From: Clostridium sulfidigenes
GTDB lineage: Bacteria; Bacillota; Clostridia; Clostridiales; Clostridiaceae
Direction of reading: 5' to 3'
DNA: 64,000 nt
Assembly (NCBI RefSeq): GCF_000732635.1
Contig: NZ_JPMD01000024.1
Location: forward strand, 57,658-121,657
Numbering within the stretch: the first letter of the stretch is position 1; each line of letters opens with the position of its first letter. Both the position numbers and the translations under genes were made by a program. The notes beneath the pieces are model-generated. The model was not told the origin of the DNA and did not search any database. It saw only the letters and a program-made list of their open reading frames with translations. Shown one piece after another: positions 19,117 through 28,190 of the stretch.

Positions 19117-20670
19117 TTGAAAACACAAGATGTATTTTGGGGTATAATCGGAATTCTTATTGTGACTTTAATCATAGTTTCTATATTTAATATAAGAATT
19201 AGAAGTTCAATAAGAAGACTAACTAATGAAATGGAGAAAATTGCTCAAGGTGATTTAACAAAGAAACTAAAGGCAAACAAAATTAGAATAATAAAAGAAC
19301 TAATAGTTTATTCCAATAACTTTATGATAAAGGTTAGAAGGCTTATAGGAAAATCTACAGAAATTAGTGATAGGATACTTATAAACTGTGATGTCTTAAG
19401 TAAAGATATGAAAAATATGGAGTTACATGTGGTTGAAAATGTAGAATCTATAACCACCATATCGGATGATATGAATAATCAGGTTGATAAAGTTGTATCT
19501 GTTAGAAGTGATATAGAAAATATTGTTTTAAATCATGGAACTATGGTTAGAAATTCTCATAGCGTGGAAAAAACAGCTATGTCAATGATGGAATCTGTAA
19601 GTGAAAGCAAGAGTGAGTTTGATAAACTTATTAATAAGATGGAAAAATCACTATGTTTGGAAAAGGAACTCTCTCTTAGGATAAAAGCCTTAGAAATTGG
19701 TGCACAAAAAATTCAAGATATATCTGATACTGTAAAAGAAATAAGTGGTACTACAAATTTATTATCTTTAAATGCATCCATAGAAGCTGCAAGAGCAGGA
19801 GAAGCTGGAAGAGGTTTTTCTGTAGTGGCTGAGGAAATAAGAAAGTTGGCAGAAATGTCATCTGTACAAGCAGATGAAATTCAAAAGATAACAGATAATG
19901 TTCAAAAAGATATATATGAATTTGGATCTATAATGGAAGAAGACTTATCAGTTATAAAAGAATCTATTTCATACGCTAAGAAAAATAGTGAAAATTTTCA
20001 ATCTATATCTAGTTCTAGTATGAATACATTAAACTCTATACAAGAAATAAATAAAGCTATTGAGGAGCAAAATGCAAATTTAAGGAATATAGAGCTATCT
20101 ATAAATAGCATTTCTAATTTTGTTTCTAAAACTACCATTCATGTACAAAATACAGCAGAAAGTTCTAAGGCTCAACTTAAGGTAGTAAAGCGTGTTTCTG
20201 ATAATATCAAAGAAGTTGTAAATATGAATAAAGATATGAAGCTTATAATATCATCCTTTGCACAAAATTATATTTTAGATGAAGATACTGAAAAATATAT
20301 AAATAATGCTAAAAATATTTTGAATAGTGTTGCAAAAGAAGGCGCAATAATATCTTTAGAAGAAACTAAGTGTAATAAAACATTAAAAGAATTTGTGAAA
20401 AAATATCCGTTCTTTTATCTACTATCAGTTATGGATATAAATGGAGATACTAAAGGGATAACCCTTGAGGGAAGCAGGGAAGAGTTATATTGTAATTATT
20501 CTCATAGACCATACTTTAAAGAATCCATTAAAGGATTAGTATATAAGTCAGAGCCATATATATCTTCTGATACTGATGGATATTGTATAGCTCTTTCAGT
20601 ACCTATAAAGAATAATAGTGGACAAGTGGTAGGTATTGTAATGGGAGATTTAGTATTAGAAAATAATTAA
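19117..20670 (+). CDS. Methyl-accepting chemotaxis protein with C-terminal sensor-like domain
   Basis: The protein begins with one membrane helix (about residues 5-24) and a HAMP-like segment, with almost no extracellular part. A long coiled coil follows, with the conserved signalling tip near residues 208-235 ([20 protein letters not shown]). After the signalling domain, residues about 400-517 form an extra domain with a YFKESIKG block and [19 protein letters not shown], which resembles the Cache/PDC sensor fold. Such domains normally lie outside the cell and before the HAMP, so this order is unusual and implies sensing inside the cytosol. I chose the TTG at 19117 because AGAGGGGGT lies 6 bases upstream. 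The ATG at 19084 has none. Confidence 0.86.
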   Translation: MKTQDVFWGIIGILIVTLIIVSIFNIRIRSSIRRLTNEMEKIAQGDLTKKLKANKIRIIKELIVYSNNFMIKVRRLIGKSTEISDRILINCDVLSKDMKNMELHVVENVESITTISDDMNNQVDKVVSVRSDIENIVLNHGTMVRNSHSVEKTAMSMMESVSESKSEFDKLINKMEKSLCLEKELSLRIKALEIGAQKIQDISDTVKEISGTTNLLSLNASIEAARAGEAGRGFSVVAEEIRKLAEMSSVQADEIQKITDNVQKDIYEFGSIMEEDLSVIKESISYAKKNSENFQSISSSSMNTLNSIQEINKAIEEQNANLRNIELSINSISNFVSKTTIHVQNTAESSKAQLKVVKRVSDNIKEVVNMNKDMKLIISSFAQNYILDEDTEKYINNAKNILNSVAKEGAIISLEETKCNKTLKEFVKKYPFFYLLSVMDINGDTKGITLEGSREELYCNYSHRPYFKESIKGLVYKSEPYISSDTDGYCIALSVPIKNNSGQVVGIVMGDLVLENN

Positions 20671-20710
20671 AATGAAGCTATCTTAGTAATCTAAGATAGC
20701 TTCATTTTAA
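20671..20710. terminator. Bidirectional terminator between the chemoreceptor and TSCPD genes
   Basis: AATGAAGCTATCTTAG and CTAAGATAGCTTCATT form a perfect 16-bp stem with a TAAT loop, followed by TT on the plus strand. Confidence 0.92.
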
Positions 20711-20952
20711 TTCTTAGTTTTATAGACTTCTAAAGCTCTTGCTAATTGATCTGGGCAGGAGGTATCTTTTGAACCGCACTGGATTCCTCTTAGCCTTGAT
20801 ATAACTTCATTAATATCCATGCCTTCTACTAAACTAGAAATACCTACTAGATTACCGTCGCAACCACCTATAAAGCTTACATTTTTTATTTTATTTCCAA
20901 CTACGTCAAAGTTAATTTCTTTTGAGCAAACTCCTAAAGCAACATATTTCAT
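20707..20952 (-). CDS. TSCPD-domain protein (TIGR03905-type)
   Basis: This 81-residue protein consists of one TSCPD domain, a Cys-containing module also found at the C-terminus of vitamin-B12-dependent ribonucleotide reductases. It contains the defining pattern near residues 58-70 (QCGSKDTSCPDQLA) and further cysteines at residues 9 and 31, which may bind metal. The role of the stand-alone form is not known. The start has AGGAGGAAAT upstream. The gene is convergent with the chemoreceptor gene. Confidence 0.88.
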   Translation of the reverse strand: MKYVALGVCSKEINFDVVGNKIKNVSFIGGCDGNLVGISSLVEGMDINEVISRLRGIQCGSKDTSCPDQLARALEVYKTKN

Positions 20953-20984
20953 TTATTATTTCCTCCTATGCAAACTTACATACT

Positions 20985-21029
20985 ATTTGATAATACTGTA
21001 ATAAGGTTAATATTTCAATATTATCAAAT
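20985..21029. repeat. 11-bp inverted repeat upstream of the TSCPD gene
   Basis: ATTTGATAATA and TATTATCAAAT are perfect arms separated by 23 bases. They lie between the plsC end and the TSCPD start on the minus strand and could be an operator or a weak terminator of plsC. Confidence 0.35.
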
Positions 21030-21079
21030 GATTATTTTAAAATTAAATAGATGATTTTGAAATAATTAAAAATGTTTAA

Positions 21080-21799
21080 CTAATTATGAAGTTTACTAGC
21101 TATTATTTCTTTAACCACAGTAGGAAGTTTTTCTTGTTCTTCTTTAGATAAATTTTTAGTTTCAATAGGAGGATGAATAAATAACTCTACATTAGCAGCC
21201 TTAATTCTATTGTTATTAGCTTCCATAAGTTTATAGGAACCATTTATAGTTATAGGTACAATAGGTGCATTAGATTTAGTTGCTAGTTTAAAGCTACCAG
21301 CTTTAAATTCACCTAGAGGACCACCCTTGCTTCTAGTACCTTCTGGGAATATAACTAGTGAATGACCAGCTTTAATTATTTTTACACCTTCAATTATAGC
21401 AGCAGCAGATTTTCTAAGATTACTTCTATCCATAAATACACAGTGAATATATTGCATCCAGGTTCTAACTATAGGTATTTTTAAAGTTTCAACTTTAGCA
21501 ATAAAACCTTTTGGTTTATTAATATAACTCATTAATAGTGGAATATCAAAATTTCCTTGATGATTACTAATAAACACTACGGGAATATTAGATGGAATAT
21601 TATCTTCACCATAAACAGATACTGTTGCTCCGCTATATTTAAGCTGCGACATAGCCCACTTTGAGGTTACTTTATGTATATAAGCTTCCATTTCTTCAGT
21701 TTTTCCTTGTTTCTCTAAAGAATTAACTTTATACATTGGTCCAATTTTGGTCAAAAGACTAATGGCAAAATGACCAAACCAAATAATTGTTTTAAACAT
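21080..21799 (-). CDS. plsC: 1-acyl-sn-glycerol-3-phosphate acyltransferase
   Basis: PlsC acylates lysophosphatidate to phosphatidate at the membrane, a central step of phospholipid synthesis. The catalytic motif NHQGNFD gives His80 and Asp85, and the substrate-binding motif FPEGTRS lies at residues 151-157. An N-terminal hydrophobic segment (about residues 1-20) anchors it. The length of 239 residues is normal. The start has GGAGGA upstream on the minus strand. It is a single-gene unit. Confidence 0.93.
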   Translation of the reverse strand: MFKTIIWFGHFAISLLTKIGPMYKVNSLEKQGKTEEMEAYIHKVTSKWAMSQLKYSGATVSVYGEDNIPSNIPVVFISNHQGNFDIPLLMSYINKPKGFIAKVETLKIPIVRTWMQYIHCVFMDRSNLRKSAAAIIEGVKIIKAGHSLVIFPEGTRSKGGPLGEFKAGSFKLATKSNAPIVPITINGSYKLMEANNNRIKAANVELFIHPPIETKNLSKEEQEKLPTVVKEIIASKLHN

Positions 21800-21986
21800 A
21801 ATAAATCCTCCATTATAATAACGTATATTAGTAATTATAGTACAGAGTGTTAATTTAATAAAGAATAAAAAACCTCATATTAAGGTAATTGTAAAGTTTT
21901 AGTTTATTATTTAGTAAAAGTTTAAACAATTTATATGAAGAAAGTGGTATAATCCAATATAAGATAATATAGAAAGGGTGATATCT

Positions 21987-22160
21987 ATGACTTTAAAAGA
22001 TATAGACATAAAAAATAAATTTAAAAATCTTGAATTAGAACAATTAGAAAAACATAATGAAAAATTATCTTCAGCATTAGTTGCTGGTGTAGTTATTGCT
22101 GCTATTGGAATTGGATACAAGGTAACTAGAACTATTATGAAGGTAAAAGGTAAAAAATAG
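21987..22160 (+). CDS. Small single-span membrane protein, 57 aa
   Basis: I do not recognise a family. Residues 1-27 are charged and probably helical (LELEQLEKHNEKL), residues about 29-46 are a hydrophobic Ala/Ile/Val-rich span (ALVAGVVIAAIGIGY), and the tail is basic. The ATG at 21987 has AAAGGGTG 6 bases upstream; the GTG at 21978 is part of that site. A cytosolic basic tail after the span predicts an N-out or hairpin-free insertion. It may be co-transcribed with the following hydrolase gene 53 bases downstream. Confidence 0.7.
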   Translation: MTLKDIDIKNKFKNLELEQLEKHNEKLSSALVAGVVIAAIGIGYKVTRTIMKVKGKK

Positions 22161-22213
22161 TGTAACTTAGTGTCTATAAAATTTAAATTTAAAGCTTATA
22201 GGAAGTGAATTAA

Positions 22214-22846
22214 ATGTATGAGATATTAAAGGAGATGGAAAAAGAATTAATAGATTTAGAATCTATTAATTTAAAGGATTTGAAAGAGGAAAATACAGCG
22301 ATAATAGTTGTTGATATGGTTAGGGGTTTTTATGATGTAGGACCTTTGGCGTCTTCTAGGGTGAAGAATATAATAAGCCCTTTAGTGAAGCTAAATGATA
22401 AAACTACAGGTTATAAAAAAATATTCTTTATAGATTGTCATGAAGAAGACTCTAGTGAGTTTAATGCATATCCACCTCACTGTATAGCTAATACAGTAGA
22501 ATCACAGTTAATAGAAGAACTAAAGGTCTATACAAAGAATAATAGAATTATAAAGAAGAATAGCACTAATGGATTTCATGCTAAAGAATTTCAACAATGG
22601 CTTAAAGAAAATTCTAGCATTAATAACTTTATAGTTACAGGTGTTTGCACAGATATATGTGTAGAAACCTTAGCCATATCCTTAAAAACCTATTTCAATG
22701 AATTTAATGAAGAAAAAAGTATAATAGTTCCTATGAACTTAGTAGAAACTTATGATTTAGGAATACATAATGGAGATTTGATGAATTTAATAAGTCTATA
22801 CAAGATGAAAATAAATGGTATAAATATAGTTAAGTATATAGAATAA
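22214..22846 (+). CDS. Isochorismatase-family cysteine hydrolase, nicotinamidase-like
   Basis: The fold and catalytic triad of the family are present: Asp34 in VVDM, Lys114 or Lys115 in RIIKKNSTNGF, and Cys145 in TGVCTDICV, with the usual cis-peptide region before it. A metal-site pattern typical of nicotinamidases is visible (Asp74, His76 and His89 in DCHEED and PPHC). This favours hydrolysis of nicotinamide to nicotinate in NAD salvage, although related amidases cannot be excluded. The length is 210 residues. The ribosome binding site is AGGAAGTGA, upstream of the ATG. Confidence 0.85.
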   Translation: MYEILKEMEKELIDLESINLKDLKEENTAIIVVDMVRGFYDVGPLASSRVKNIISPLVKLNDKTTGYKKIFFIDCHEEDSSEFNAYPPHCIANTVESQLIEELKVYTKNNRIIKKNSTNGFHAKEFQQWLKENSSINNFIVTGVCTDICVETLAISLKTYFNEFNEEKSIIVPMNLVETYDLGIHNGDLMNLISLYKMKINGINIVKYIE

Positions 22847-22847
22847 T

Positions 22848-22878
22848 AAAAATGAGTGGACAATTCCACTCATTTTTA
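22848..22878. terminator. Bidirectional terminator between the nicotinamidase-like and alpha/beta hydrolase genes
   Basis: AAAAATGAGTGGA and TCCACTCATTTTT form a perfect 13-bp stem with a 4-base loop and T or A runs on both sides. Confidence 0.93.
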
Positions 22879-22879
22879 C

Positions 22880-23644
22880 TTACAAATAAGTATCAAACCA
22901 TTGAAGAGCTTCAGAAACTATAGCCTCTGTTATATAATGGTTTAGTCTGTCGTAGGTTTTCATATCTACTAAATCTTTATTTTGGTAGTGATCTTTTATT
23001 GCATTAAAGAAAGCAATTTCACTTTTAATTGGCACTAAAGCATCCTTATCCCCGTGAAGTAAAAGAAGAGGAGTATTATTAAAATTATTAATATTATTTA
23101 TAGGGCTATATGAAGATAGTTCATTTAAGCTTTTATCTATATAATCCTTATTATCTTTATACTGATCCCCAATTATTTCTAAAGTCGCTTCAACCCAAGC
23201 CCCAGAGCTATTCATAATTACTCCAGCCTTAATGCATTTATTATGAGCAATGATACCAGAAGTAATCATTCCTCCCATGGAATGACCAGATACTCCAATT
23301 CTGTGTTCATCTATATTGTAGTTAGATTTAATATAATCAAGAATAAAACTGAATTCCTTTACAGAGGATAACACCGTTGGCCAAAACTTAGTTAATCCAC
23401 TTTCACCTTGCCAATAATCTATTGTTCCACGTTCACCATGATTTATTGAATCAGGTATAACCACCATATATCCATTGCAAGCTAAGAAACTCCCTAGGTT
23501 TTTATGAACATCCTTATTAGAACTCCAGCCATGATAAAAGAATATTACAGGAAGTTTTTCAGTAAAATTTTTAGGATATATTATTAGAGTAGATATATTT
23601 TCAATATATACTTTTTTAAAATTGACTAAATTATTAATCCACAT
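22880..23644 (-). CDS. Alpha/beta hydrolase (prolyl oligopeptidase-type/esterase)
   Basis: The 254-residue protein has the alpha/beta hydrolase fold. The oxyanion region is FFYHGWSSN, the nucleophile serine lies in GHSMGG (about residue 122), the acid is in HGDKDALVP, and the catalytic histidine is in LNHYITEA. It resembles YitV/BAAT-type esterases of Firmicutes, and the substrate is unknown. I chose the ATG at 23644, which has AAAGGAGG upstream, over the in-frame ATG at 23671, which does not. No signal peptide is visible, so it acts in the cytosol. Confidence 0.86.
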   Translation of the reverse strand: MWINNLVNFKKVYIENISTLIIYPKNFTEKLPVIFFYHGWSSNKDVHKNLGSFLACNGYMVVIPDSINHGERGTIDYWQGESGLTKFWPTVLSSVKEFSFILDYIKSNYNIDEHRIGVSGHSMGGMITSGIIAHNKCIKAGVIMNSSGAWVEATLEIIGDQYKDNKDYIDKSLNELSSYSPINNINNFNNTPLLLLHGDKDALVPIKSEIAFFNAIKDHYQNKDLVDMKTYDRLNHYITEAIVSEALQWFDTYL

Positions 23645-23807
23645 TGTCTTGCCTCCTTTAAGATTCCCCAATTATAATATAATTTATATCATTTAATAAA
23701 AAAAAATAATGTTTTTTATTTTACTTATAAATTACATTATACATAAATTATTATAATTTTAAAAGATAATTACCATTACTATTGAATAGGCTAATATTAA
23801 AAATTAA

Positions 23808-23845
23808 AGAAAAAAGACCATATTAAATTAATAAAATATGATCTG
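23808..23845 (-). terminator. Terminator of the yjiH-type gene
   Basis: On the minus strand AGATCATATT pairs with AATATGGTCT and is followed by six T. Confidence 0.75.
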
Positions 23846-23886
23846 CTTTTCTTTAAAATAAATATAACTAAATATTAGAAATTATT

Positions 23887-25272
23887 CTAGAATATGAAGT
23901 GAGCAATAATTGAAATTATAGGAAGAGTTATTAAAGTTCTTTCTATAAATATTATGAACAATTCTTTTATATTAACGGGTATTTTAGAACCTAGCAATAA
24001 AGCTCCCACTTCGGAAAGATATATAAGCTGGGTTATAGATGTTGCAGCTATAATAAATCTTGTCATATCACTTTGAATTCCACCTGACATTATAGATGGT
24101 AATAGCATGTCTGCGAATCCAGCTACTAATGTGCTAGAAGCTGCTGCCGCTTCTGGAATTTGAAGAAGTTTTAAAATTGGAATAAAGGGTAAACCAAGAA
24201 TTTGAAATAATGGTGTATATTCTGCTAACATTAGTGCTATAGTTCCTACAGCCATAACTACAGGGATTACTCCAAACCACATATCTACAACATTTAATGT
24301 TCCTTTAGTAAATACATCTTTTTTTAAGGATGAAGATTTAGCTTTATCTATAGCTTTTTCTAACCCAAATTTAAAAGGCGTATACCCTTCAGGAAGAAGT
24401 TCTTCCATAGATTTATTTGTATTATTATAGTATATATCCTTTTTTGTTGATAGTGGGGGTAATTTAGGCACTAATATTGCAGCTACTAAACCAGCAAAGG
24501 TAACTGATAGATAGAAGGGTAAAAACATATGACTAAGCCCAACGGTATCAATTACAACTATGCTAAAGGTTATTGAAACTAAAGAGAAGGTTGTACCAAT
24601 TACACAGGCCTCCCTTTCAGTATAATACCCATCAACATATTGTTTACTTGTTAAAAGAACACCAATAGTACCATCTCCAAGCCAAGAAGCAATACAATCT
24701 ATTGCAGCTGAACCAGGAAGATTAAAAATTGGTCTCATTATTTTTACTAGGAGAGAGCCTACAAATTCTAAAAGTCCGAAATTAAGAAGAAGAGGTAGAA
24801 ATAATCCAGCAAATAAAAATACTGAAAAGAGTATAGGAAGTAAATCAGATAAAATCATTCCTCCTGTATTTTCTGACCAAATTGCTTTAGGACCTATTTG
24901 AAACATTGTACATATTATGAATATTCCACCTAAGACTCTGATAATAAACCAAATATTATTTACATTGAAAAGAGAATTTAAAAAATTATTTTTAACAATA
25001 AATTTAGGCTTTAATGCTTTAGTTACTATTGTAAAAAATGCGGTTACAACTATTATTATTGTTATTATGTATGGAAGTGATTGGCCAAGAGCTTCTTGAA
25101 CATAGGTTGATAAGGTTGCAACAGGTATAACTACTTCTTCTCCTTTGGTAATTGGAATCATAAATAAGAAGATACCTAAAGAAGAGAATACAAGAAATTT
25201 AATTACAGCTAATATATATGAATAATCTTTATTATTTGCTGATATAGACACTTTATTGCTTTTACTTTCCAT
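23887..25272 (-). CDS. YjiH-family transporter (nucleoside-recognition/gate domain membrane protein)
   Basis: The product is a 461-residue membrane protein with about ten to eleven spans and two gate-domain-like halves, which is the layout of the YjiH family. Conserved patches include LGDGTIGVLLTSKQYVDGYYTEREACVIGTTFSLVS near residues 200-235, shown here only by position and key residues (Gly199, Asp200, Glu225), and VAGFADMLLPS in the C-terminal half. The transported substrate is not established. A 20-bp perfect palindrome resembling an ARG box lies 27 bases upstream and suggests control by an arginine-type repressor. The start has AAAGGATG upstream. Confidence 0.85.
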   Translation of the reverse strand: MESKSNKVSISANNKDYSYILAVIKFLVFSSLGIFLFMIPITKGEEVVIPVATLSTYVQEALGQSLPYIITIIIVVTAFFTIVTKALKPKFIVKNNFLNSLFNVNNIWFIIRVLGGIFIICTMFQIGPKAIWSENTGGMILSDLLPILFSVFLFAGLFLPLLLNFGLLEFVGSLLVKIMRPIFNLPGSAAIDCIASWLGDGTIGVLLTSKQYVDGYYTEREACVIGTTFSLVSITFSIVVIDTVGLSHMFLPFYLSVTFAGLVAAILVPKLPPLSTKKDIYYNNTNKSMEELLPEGYTPFKFGLEKAIDKAKSSSLKKDVFTKGTLNVVDMWFGVIPVVMAVGTIALMLAEYTPLFQILGLPFIPILKLLQIPEAAAASSTLVAGFADMLLPSIMSGGIQSDMTRFIIAATSITQLIYLSEVGALLLGSKIPVNIKELFIIFIERTLITLPIISIIAHFIF

Positions 25273-25551
25273 TTATATACATCCTTTCTGTAACGAATTT
25301 ATGTATAATTATACATAAGCTTTCCCTATAATGCAACATAATTATACACAAATATTATATTTAACTTTAAAAAAATATAATATTTTTGAAAAAAATGTAA
25401 AAATGTATAGACATTTGTACTATGACATTTGATTGAAAATATATTAATTTTAAACTGAACTTACATAAGAGAGTTATATGAAAAGTTATTTACTAATTTA
25501 TTTTTAGTTATAGGAATTAATAATTATTAATGAGTTAACTGCATAAAAATA
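25273..25551. other. Intergenic region upstream of the yjiH-type gene
   Basis: This AT-rich region holds the two ARG-box-like sites at 25299-25318 and 25335-25352, and presumably the minus-strand promoter of the transporter. I see no supported coding sequence in it. Confidence 0.5.
25299..25318. promoter_or_regulatory. Perfect 20-bp palindrome, ARG-box-like operator
   Basis: TTATGTATAATTATACATAA is a perfect palindrome. Its core TGTATAATTATACA resembles ArgR/AhrC boxes of Firmicutes. A second, imperfect match (GCAACATAATTATACACA) starts at about 25333, similar to the paired boxes that ArgR hexamers bind. Confidence 0.45.
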
Positions 25552-25597
25552 ATAAGTGTAAGTAATAATTATACTTATTATTACTACTTACACTTAT
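25552..25597 (-). terminator. Terminator of the DUF1540 gene
   Basis: ATAAGTGTAAGTA and TACTTACACTTAT are perfect 13-base arms, with a T-rich stretch after the stem on the minus strand. Confidence 0.75.
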
Positions 25598-25611
25598 CTA
25601 AAAGTAAATAC

Positions 25612-25929
25612 TTAGTTAGGGTTATATTGAAAGGTAGCACATAAGGTTTCTTCACTAGTAGATGAGGTATAACCAGAAATATCAATAGAGTTTGCAGTGC
25701 ATTTGAGTTTTTTATTATAAATACATTGTTCTGCCTTACAATTTACATTAGAATAAGGAGTATTTATACTTATAGAGTTTGTTAATGCACTTGATTTGTT
25801 TATAAAGTTTTCACAATTTGTACCATCAGGTTGATAGGTATTGGAACCCCCAATGGTTATCTGATTTAAATTACAGTAGTTGGAATTATTATGTATACAG
25901 TTGTGAACTGAACATTGAAGTAAAACCAT
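25612..25929 (-). CDS. DUF1540 protein with two cysteine modules
   Basis: The 105-residue protein contains two copies of the DUF1540 cysteine pattern: C-x4-C-x7-C-x(n)-C at residues about 6-39, and again at about 64-97 (NCKAEQCIYN, then KCTANSIDISG). These small domains probably bind metal and are common in Clostridia and bacilli, with no established role. The start has GGAGGAGAT upstream. It follows the PHP-domain gene by 45 bases on the same strand and may be in one transcript with it. Confidence 0.88.
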   Translation of the reverse strand: MVLLQCSVHNCIHNNSNYCNLNQITIGGSNTYQPDGTNCENFINKSSALTNSISINTPYSNVNCKAEQCIYNKKLKCTANSIDISGYTSSTSEETLCATFQYNPN

Positions 25930-25974
25930 TTTATCTCCTCCGAAAATAATTTTACTTTAGTATACCTAATTATT

Positions 25975-26808
25975 CTATTTTTTATACAAAATCATAAACT
26001 TCTTAAAATCTTCCTCACTAAGAAACATATCTCCAATGCTACCGTGTTTAGTATCATCCTTAGAAATTCCATGAAAATCAGAACCACAAGTTATTATCAT
26101 ATCCCTTGATTTAGCTAAGGATATAAATTCATCGGTTTCTCTTTTAAAGTTTTGATAATACAGTGCCTCAATACCATGAAAATCATAATTTAATATATTT
26201 TTAATAGGTGTTTTTTTAATAAGTTTAGGATGTGCTAGAATTACAATGCAATTATACTTTTTAAGAAGTTCAATTCCTTCTTGTATGGATATATGTTTAT
26301 TAGGAACATAGGCAGGGCTATCATTTCCTATAAATTTGTCAAAAATATGTTGAAAATCAAAGGGATATCCAGCATTTACTATGGCTTGTGCTATGTGAGG
26401 TCTAGCTATAACACCATTACCAATTTTTAAAACATCATCTACATTTATTTTAATGTTAAAGTATTTGTCTAAATTTTTAACTATAGATGAGGCTCTAGTT
26501 TCCCTGTTTCTCTTTAAATTATTAAGAAATTTAATTAAGGTTTCATCTTTGTAATCATTTCCTTTAAAATATCCCAAGATATGTATGCTTTCTCCATTGT
26601 GATTACAACTTAACTCTATTCCAGGAATAAAATTAAGAGAAATTTCATTGGCTTTGTTTAAAGCTTCGCTAATACCTTCAGTGGTATCGTGATCTGTTAT
26701 AGATAAAAGTTCAACATTTTTATTTTTAGCCATTTCAACTACTTGAGAAGGGGAAAACCTCCCATCAGATGCAGTTGTATGACAGTGAAACTCTGCTATA
26801 ATATTCAT
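25975..26808 (-). CDS. PHP-domain phosphoesterase (TrpH/RNase AM-like)
   Basis: This is a metal-dependent PHP-fold phosphoesterase of 277 residues. The four PHP motifs are visible: HCHTTASDGRFSP near the N-terminus, ITDHDT, a GIELSC segment, and late ILAHPK and CGSDFHG blocks. The family includes TrpH/YciV, which releases 5' mononucleotides or hydrolyses 3',5'-bisphosphates. The exact substrate here is not shown by sequence. The start has AAGGAGAT upstream. The DUF1540 gene lies directly downstream. Confidence 0.9.
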   Translation of the reverse strand: MNIIAEFHCHTTASDGRFSPSQVVEMAKNKNVELLSITDHDTTEGISEALNKANEISLNFIPGIELSCNHNGESIHILGYFKGNDYKDETLIKFLNNLKRNRETRASSIVKNLDKYFNIKINVDDVLKIGNGVIARPHIAQAIVNAGYPFDFQHIFDKFIGNDSPAYVPNKHISIQEGIELLKKYNCIVILAHPKLIKKTPIKNILNYDFHGIEALYYQNFKRETDEFISLAKSRDMIITCGSDFHGISKDDTKHGSIGDMFLSEEDFKKFMILYKK

Positions 26809-27027
26809 AAATATCTCCTTCCTTTGTATAGTAAATAGATATAATAATATAGATTTATTATATCTTAAGTGTAGTATTATTTATACTATATAAGTTGATT
26901 CTATAAGTTGAAAGAAAATTTTATAGATATTATCCTATTACATCATAAAAATAATTGTCATAATTGAAATAAAGTTATATAATAAAGTCACAATGAAAAA
27001 TACTTAATAAATTTAAAGGAGATAAAA

Positions 27028-27402
27028 ATGAAAGGTGAAACAAGAAAAAGAATTGCGACATTAGATAATAGAATAAATACTACAAAGCTTGTAAAATTAT
27101 ATATCCTACATTATTTAATATATGAAAATAATGAGGAATATGGATTGGAAATAGTGAATTATATAAATAAAAACTTTACTAAAGTTTCTAATGGGTTGGT
27201 GTATCCACTTCTTAGAGATTTGGAGGAAAATTTATATCTTACAGCTAAATGGGAAGATTTTGATAGAAAAAATAAACGTTTATATAAAATTACTGATGAA
27301 GGTATAGAACACTATAAAAAAATAAAGGTAGATTATTTTCATGCCATAGAATATAATATTTCTATTTATAATAATGTTTTAAATCAAATTTATAAGAAAT
27401 AA
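27028..27402 (+). CDS. PadR-family transcriptional regulator
   Basis: The 124-residue protein is a PadR-type winged helix. It has a helix-turn-helix around EEYGLEIVNYINKNFTKVS, the conserved LVYPLLRDLEENLYL block and the wing KNKRLYKITDEG. PadR proteins repress efflux pumps, phenolic acid decarboxylases or membrane proteins and usually act next to their target. No obvious target lies nearby. The amidase gene starts 113 bases downstream in the same direction. The ribosome binding site is AAAGGAG. Confidence 0.9.
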   Translation: MKGETRKRIATLDNRINTTKLVKLYILHYLIYENNEEYGLEIVNYINKNFTKVSNGLVYPLLRDLEENLYLTAKWEDFDRKNKRLYKITDEGIEHYKKIKVDYFHAIEYNISIYNNVLNQIYKK

Positions 27403-27514
27403 TAGACAAGTTTTATAGCATTATTCAAAGATGGCTCATTCCTATTATTAATCACATATGTAATATTAAAGAATATTATATATGAAGAGATTAATTAATG
27501 GGAGGCTTTAAATT

Positions 27515-28075
27515 ATGTATAAGATAACCTTAGACCCTGGACATGGTGGAAGTGATCCAGGAGGCGTTTATGGTGATCTAATAGAAAAAGATATTACACT
27601 AACTATAGCTATAGAATGTGAGAAAGAGCTACTTACACATGGAATAAAAGTTCAAATGACAAGAAATACTGATAAATATCTAGGACTTTCTCAAAGAACT
27701 ACTATTGCAAATAACAATATGTCAGATTATTTTATTTCTATCCATTGTAATGTAGGTGGAGGAGATAGAGGTGAAATAATTTATTCTATATATAATGGTA
27801 AAGGTTTAGAACTTACAAATAAAATTAGTAATGAAATTATGAATATTGGACAGACTCAAGTTAAAACTTATAATAGAATGAATAAAAATGGAAGAGATTA
27901 TTTTCCTTTGATAAGAGACACTATTATGGATGCAATTATTATCAAGTGTGCTTTTATAGATAATGAAGAAGATAATAAGATAATTAGTACTATTGAAAAT
28001 CAAAAGATATTTGGAAAAGCTATAGCGAAAGGTATTCTTTCTCAACTAGATATTGATTGTACTGACATGGATTAA
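27515..28075 (+). CDS. N-acetylmuramoyl-L-alanine amidase-like protein (Amidase_3), catalytic glutamate replaced
   Basis: The 186 residues are a single Amidase_3 domain without signal peptide or cell-wall-binding repeats. Zinc ligands are present as His10 in LDPGHGG, Glu24 in LIEKDI and His77 in SIHCN. In the motif that normally carries the catalytic glutamate (xxxExGFxxN), the sequence is IIIKCAFIDNEED, with Lys144 at the glutamate position. The enzyme may be inactive, use another residue, or bind rather than cut peptidoglycan. Lack of a signal suggests release by lysis (for example of the mother cell) or a recruited phage lysin. The start has GGGAGGC upstream. Confidence 0.82.
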   Translation: MYKITLDPGHGGSDPGGVYGDLIEKDITLTIAIECEKELLTHGIKVQMTRNTDKYLGLSQRTTIANNNMSDYFISIHCNVGGGDRGEIIYSIYNGKGLELTNKISNEIMNIGQTQVKTYNRMNKNGRDYFPLIRDTIMDAIIIKCAFIDNEEDNKIISTIENQKIFGKAIAKGILSQLDIDCTDMD

Positions 28076-28141
28076 TTTAATAATATTTATTTTGGTAGTT
28101 TCAAAAATATAAATATTAAACGAACAATTATAAATGAAGAA

Positions 28142-28190
28142 AATATTAGACCCATTAGTAGATTAATTCTAATGGGTCTAATATTATTTT
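28142..28190. terminator. Bidirectional terminator between the amidase and alcohol dehydrogenase genes
   Basis: AATATTAGACCCATTAG and CTAATGGGTCTAATATT are perfect 17-base arms, with ATTTT after them on the plus strand. Confidence 0.9.

Noticed and set aside
25612..25929. DUF1540 protein as a ferredoxin
   Set aside because: The cysteine spacing (C-x4-C-x7-C) does not fit CxxCxxC ferredoxin clusters and matches the DUF1540 pattern twice.
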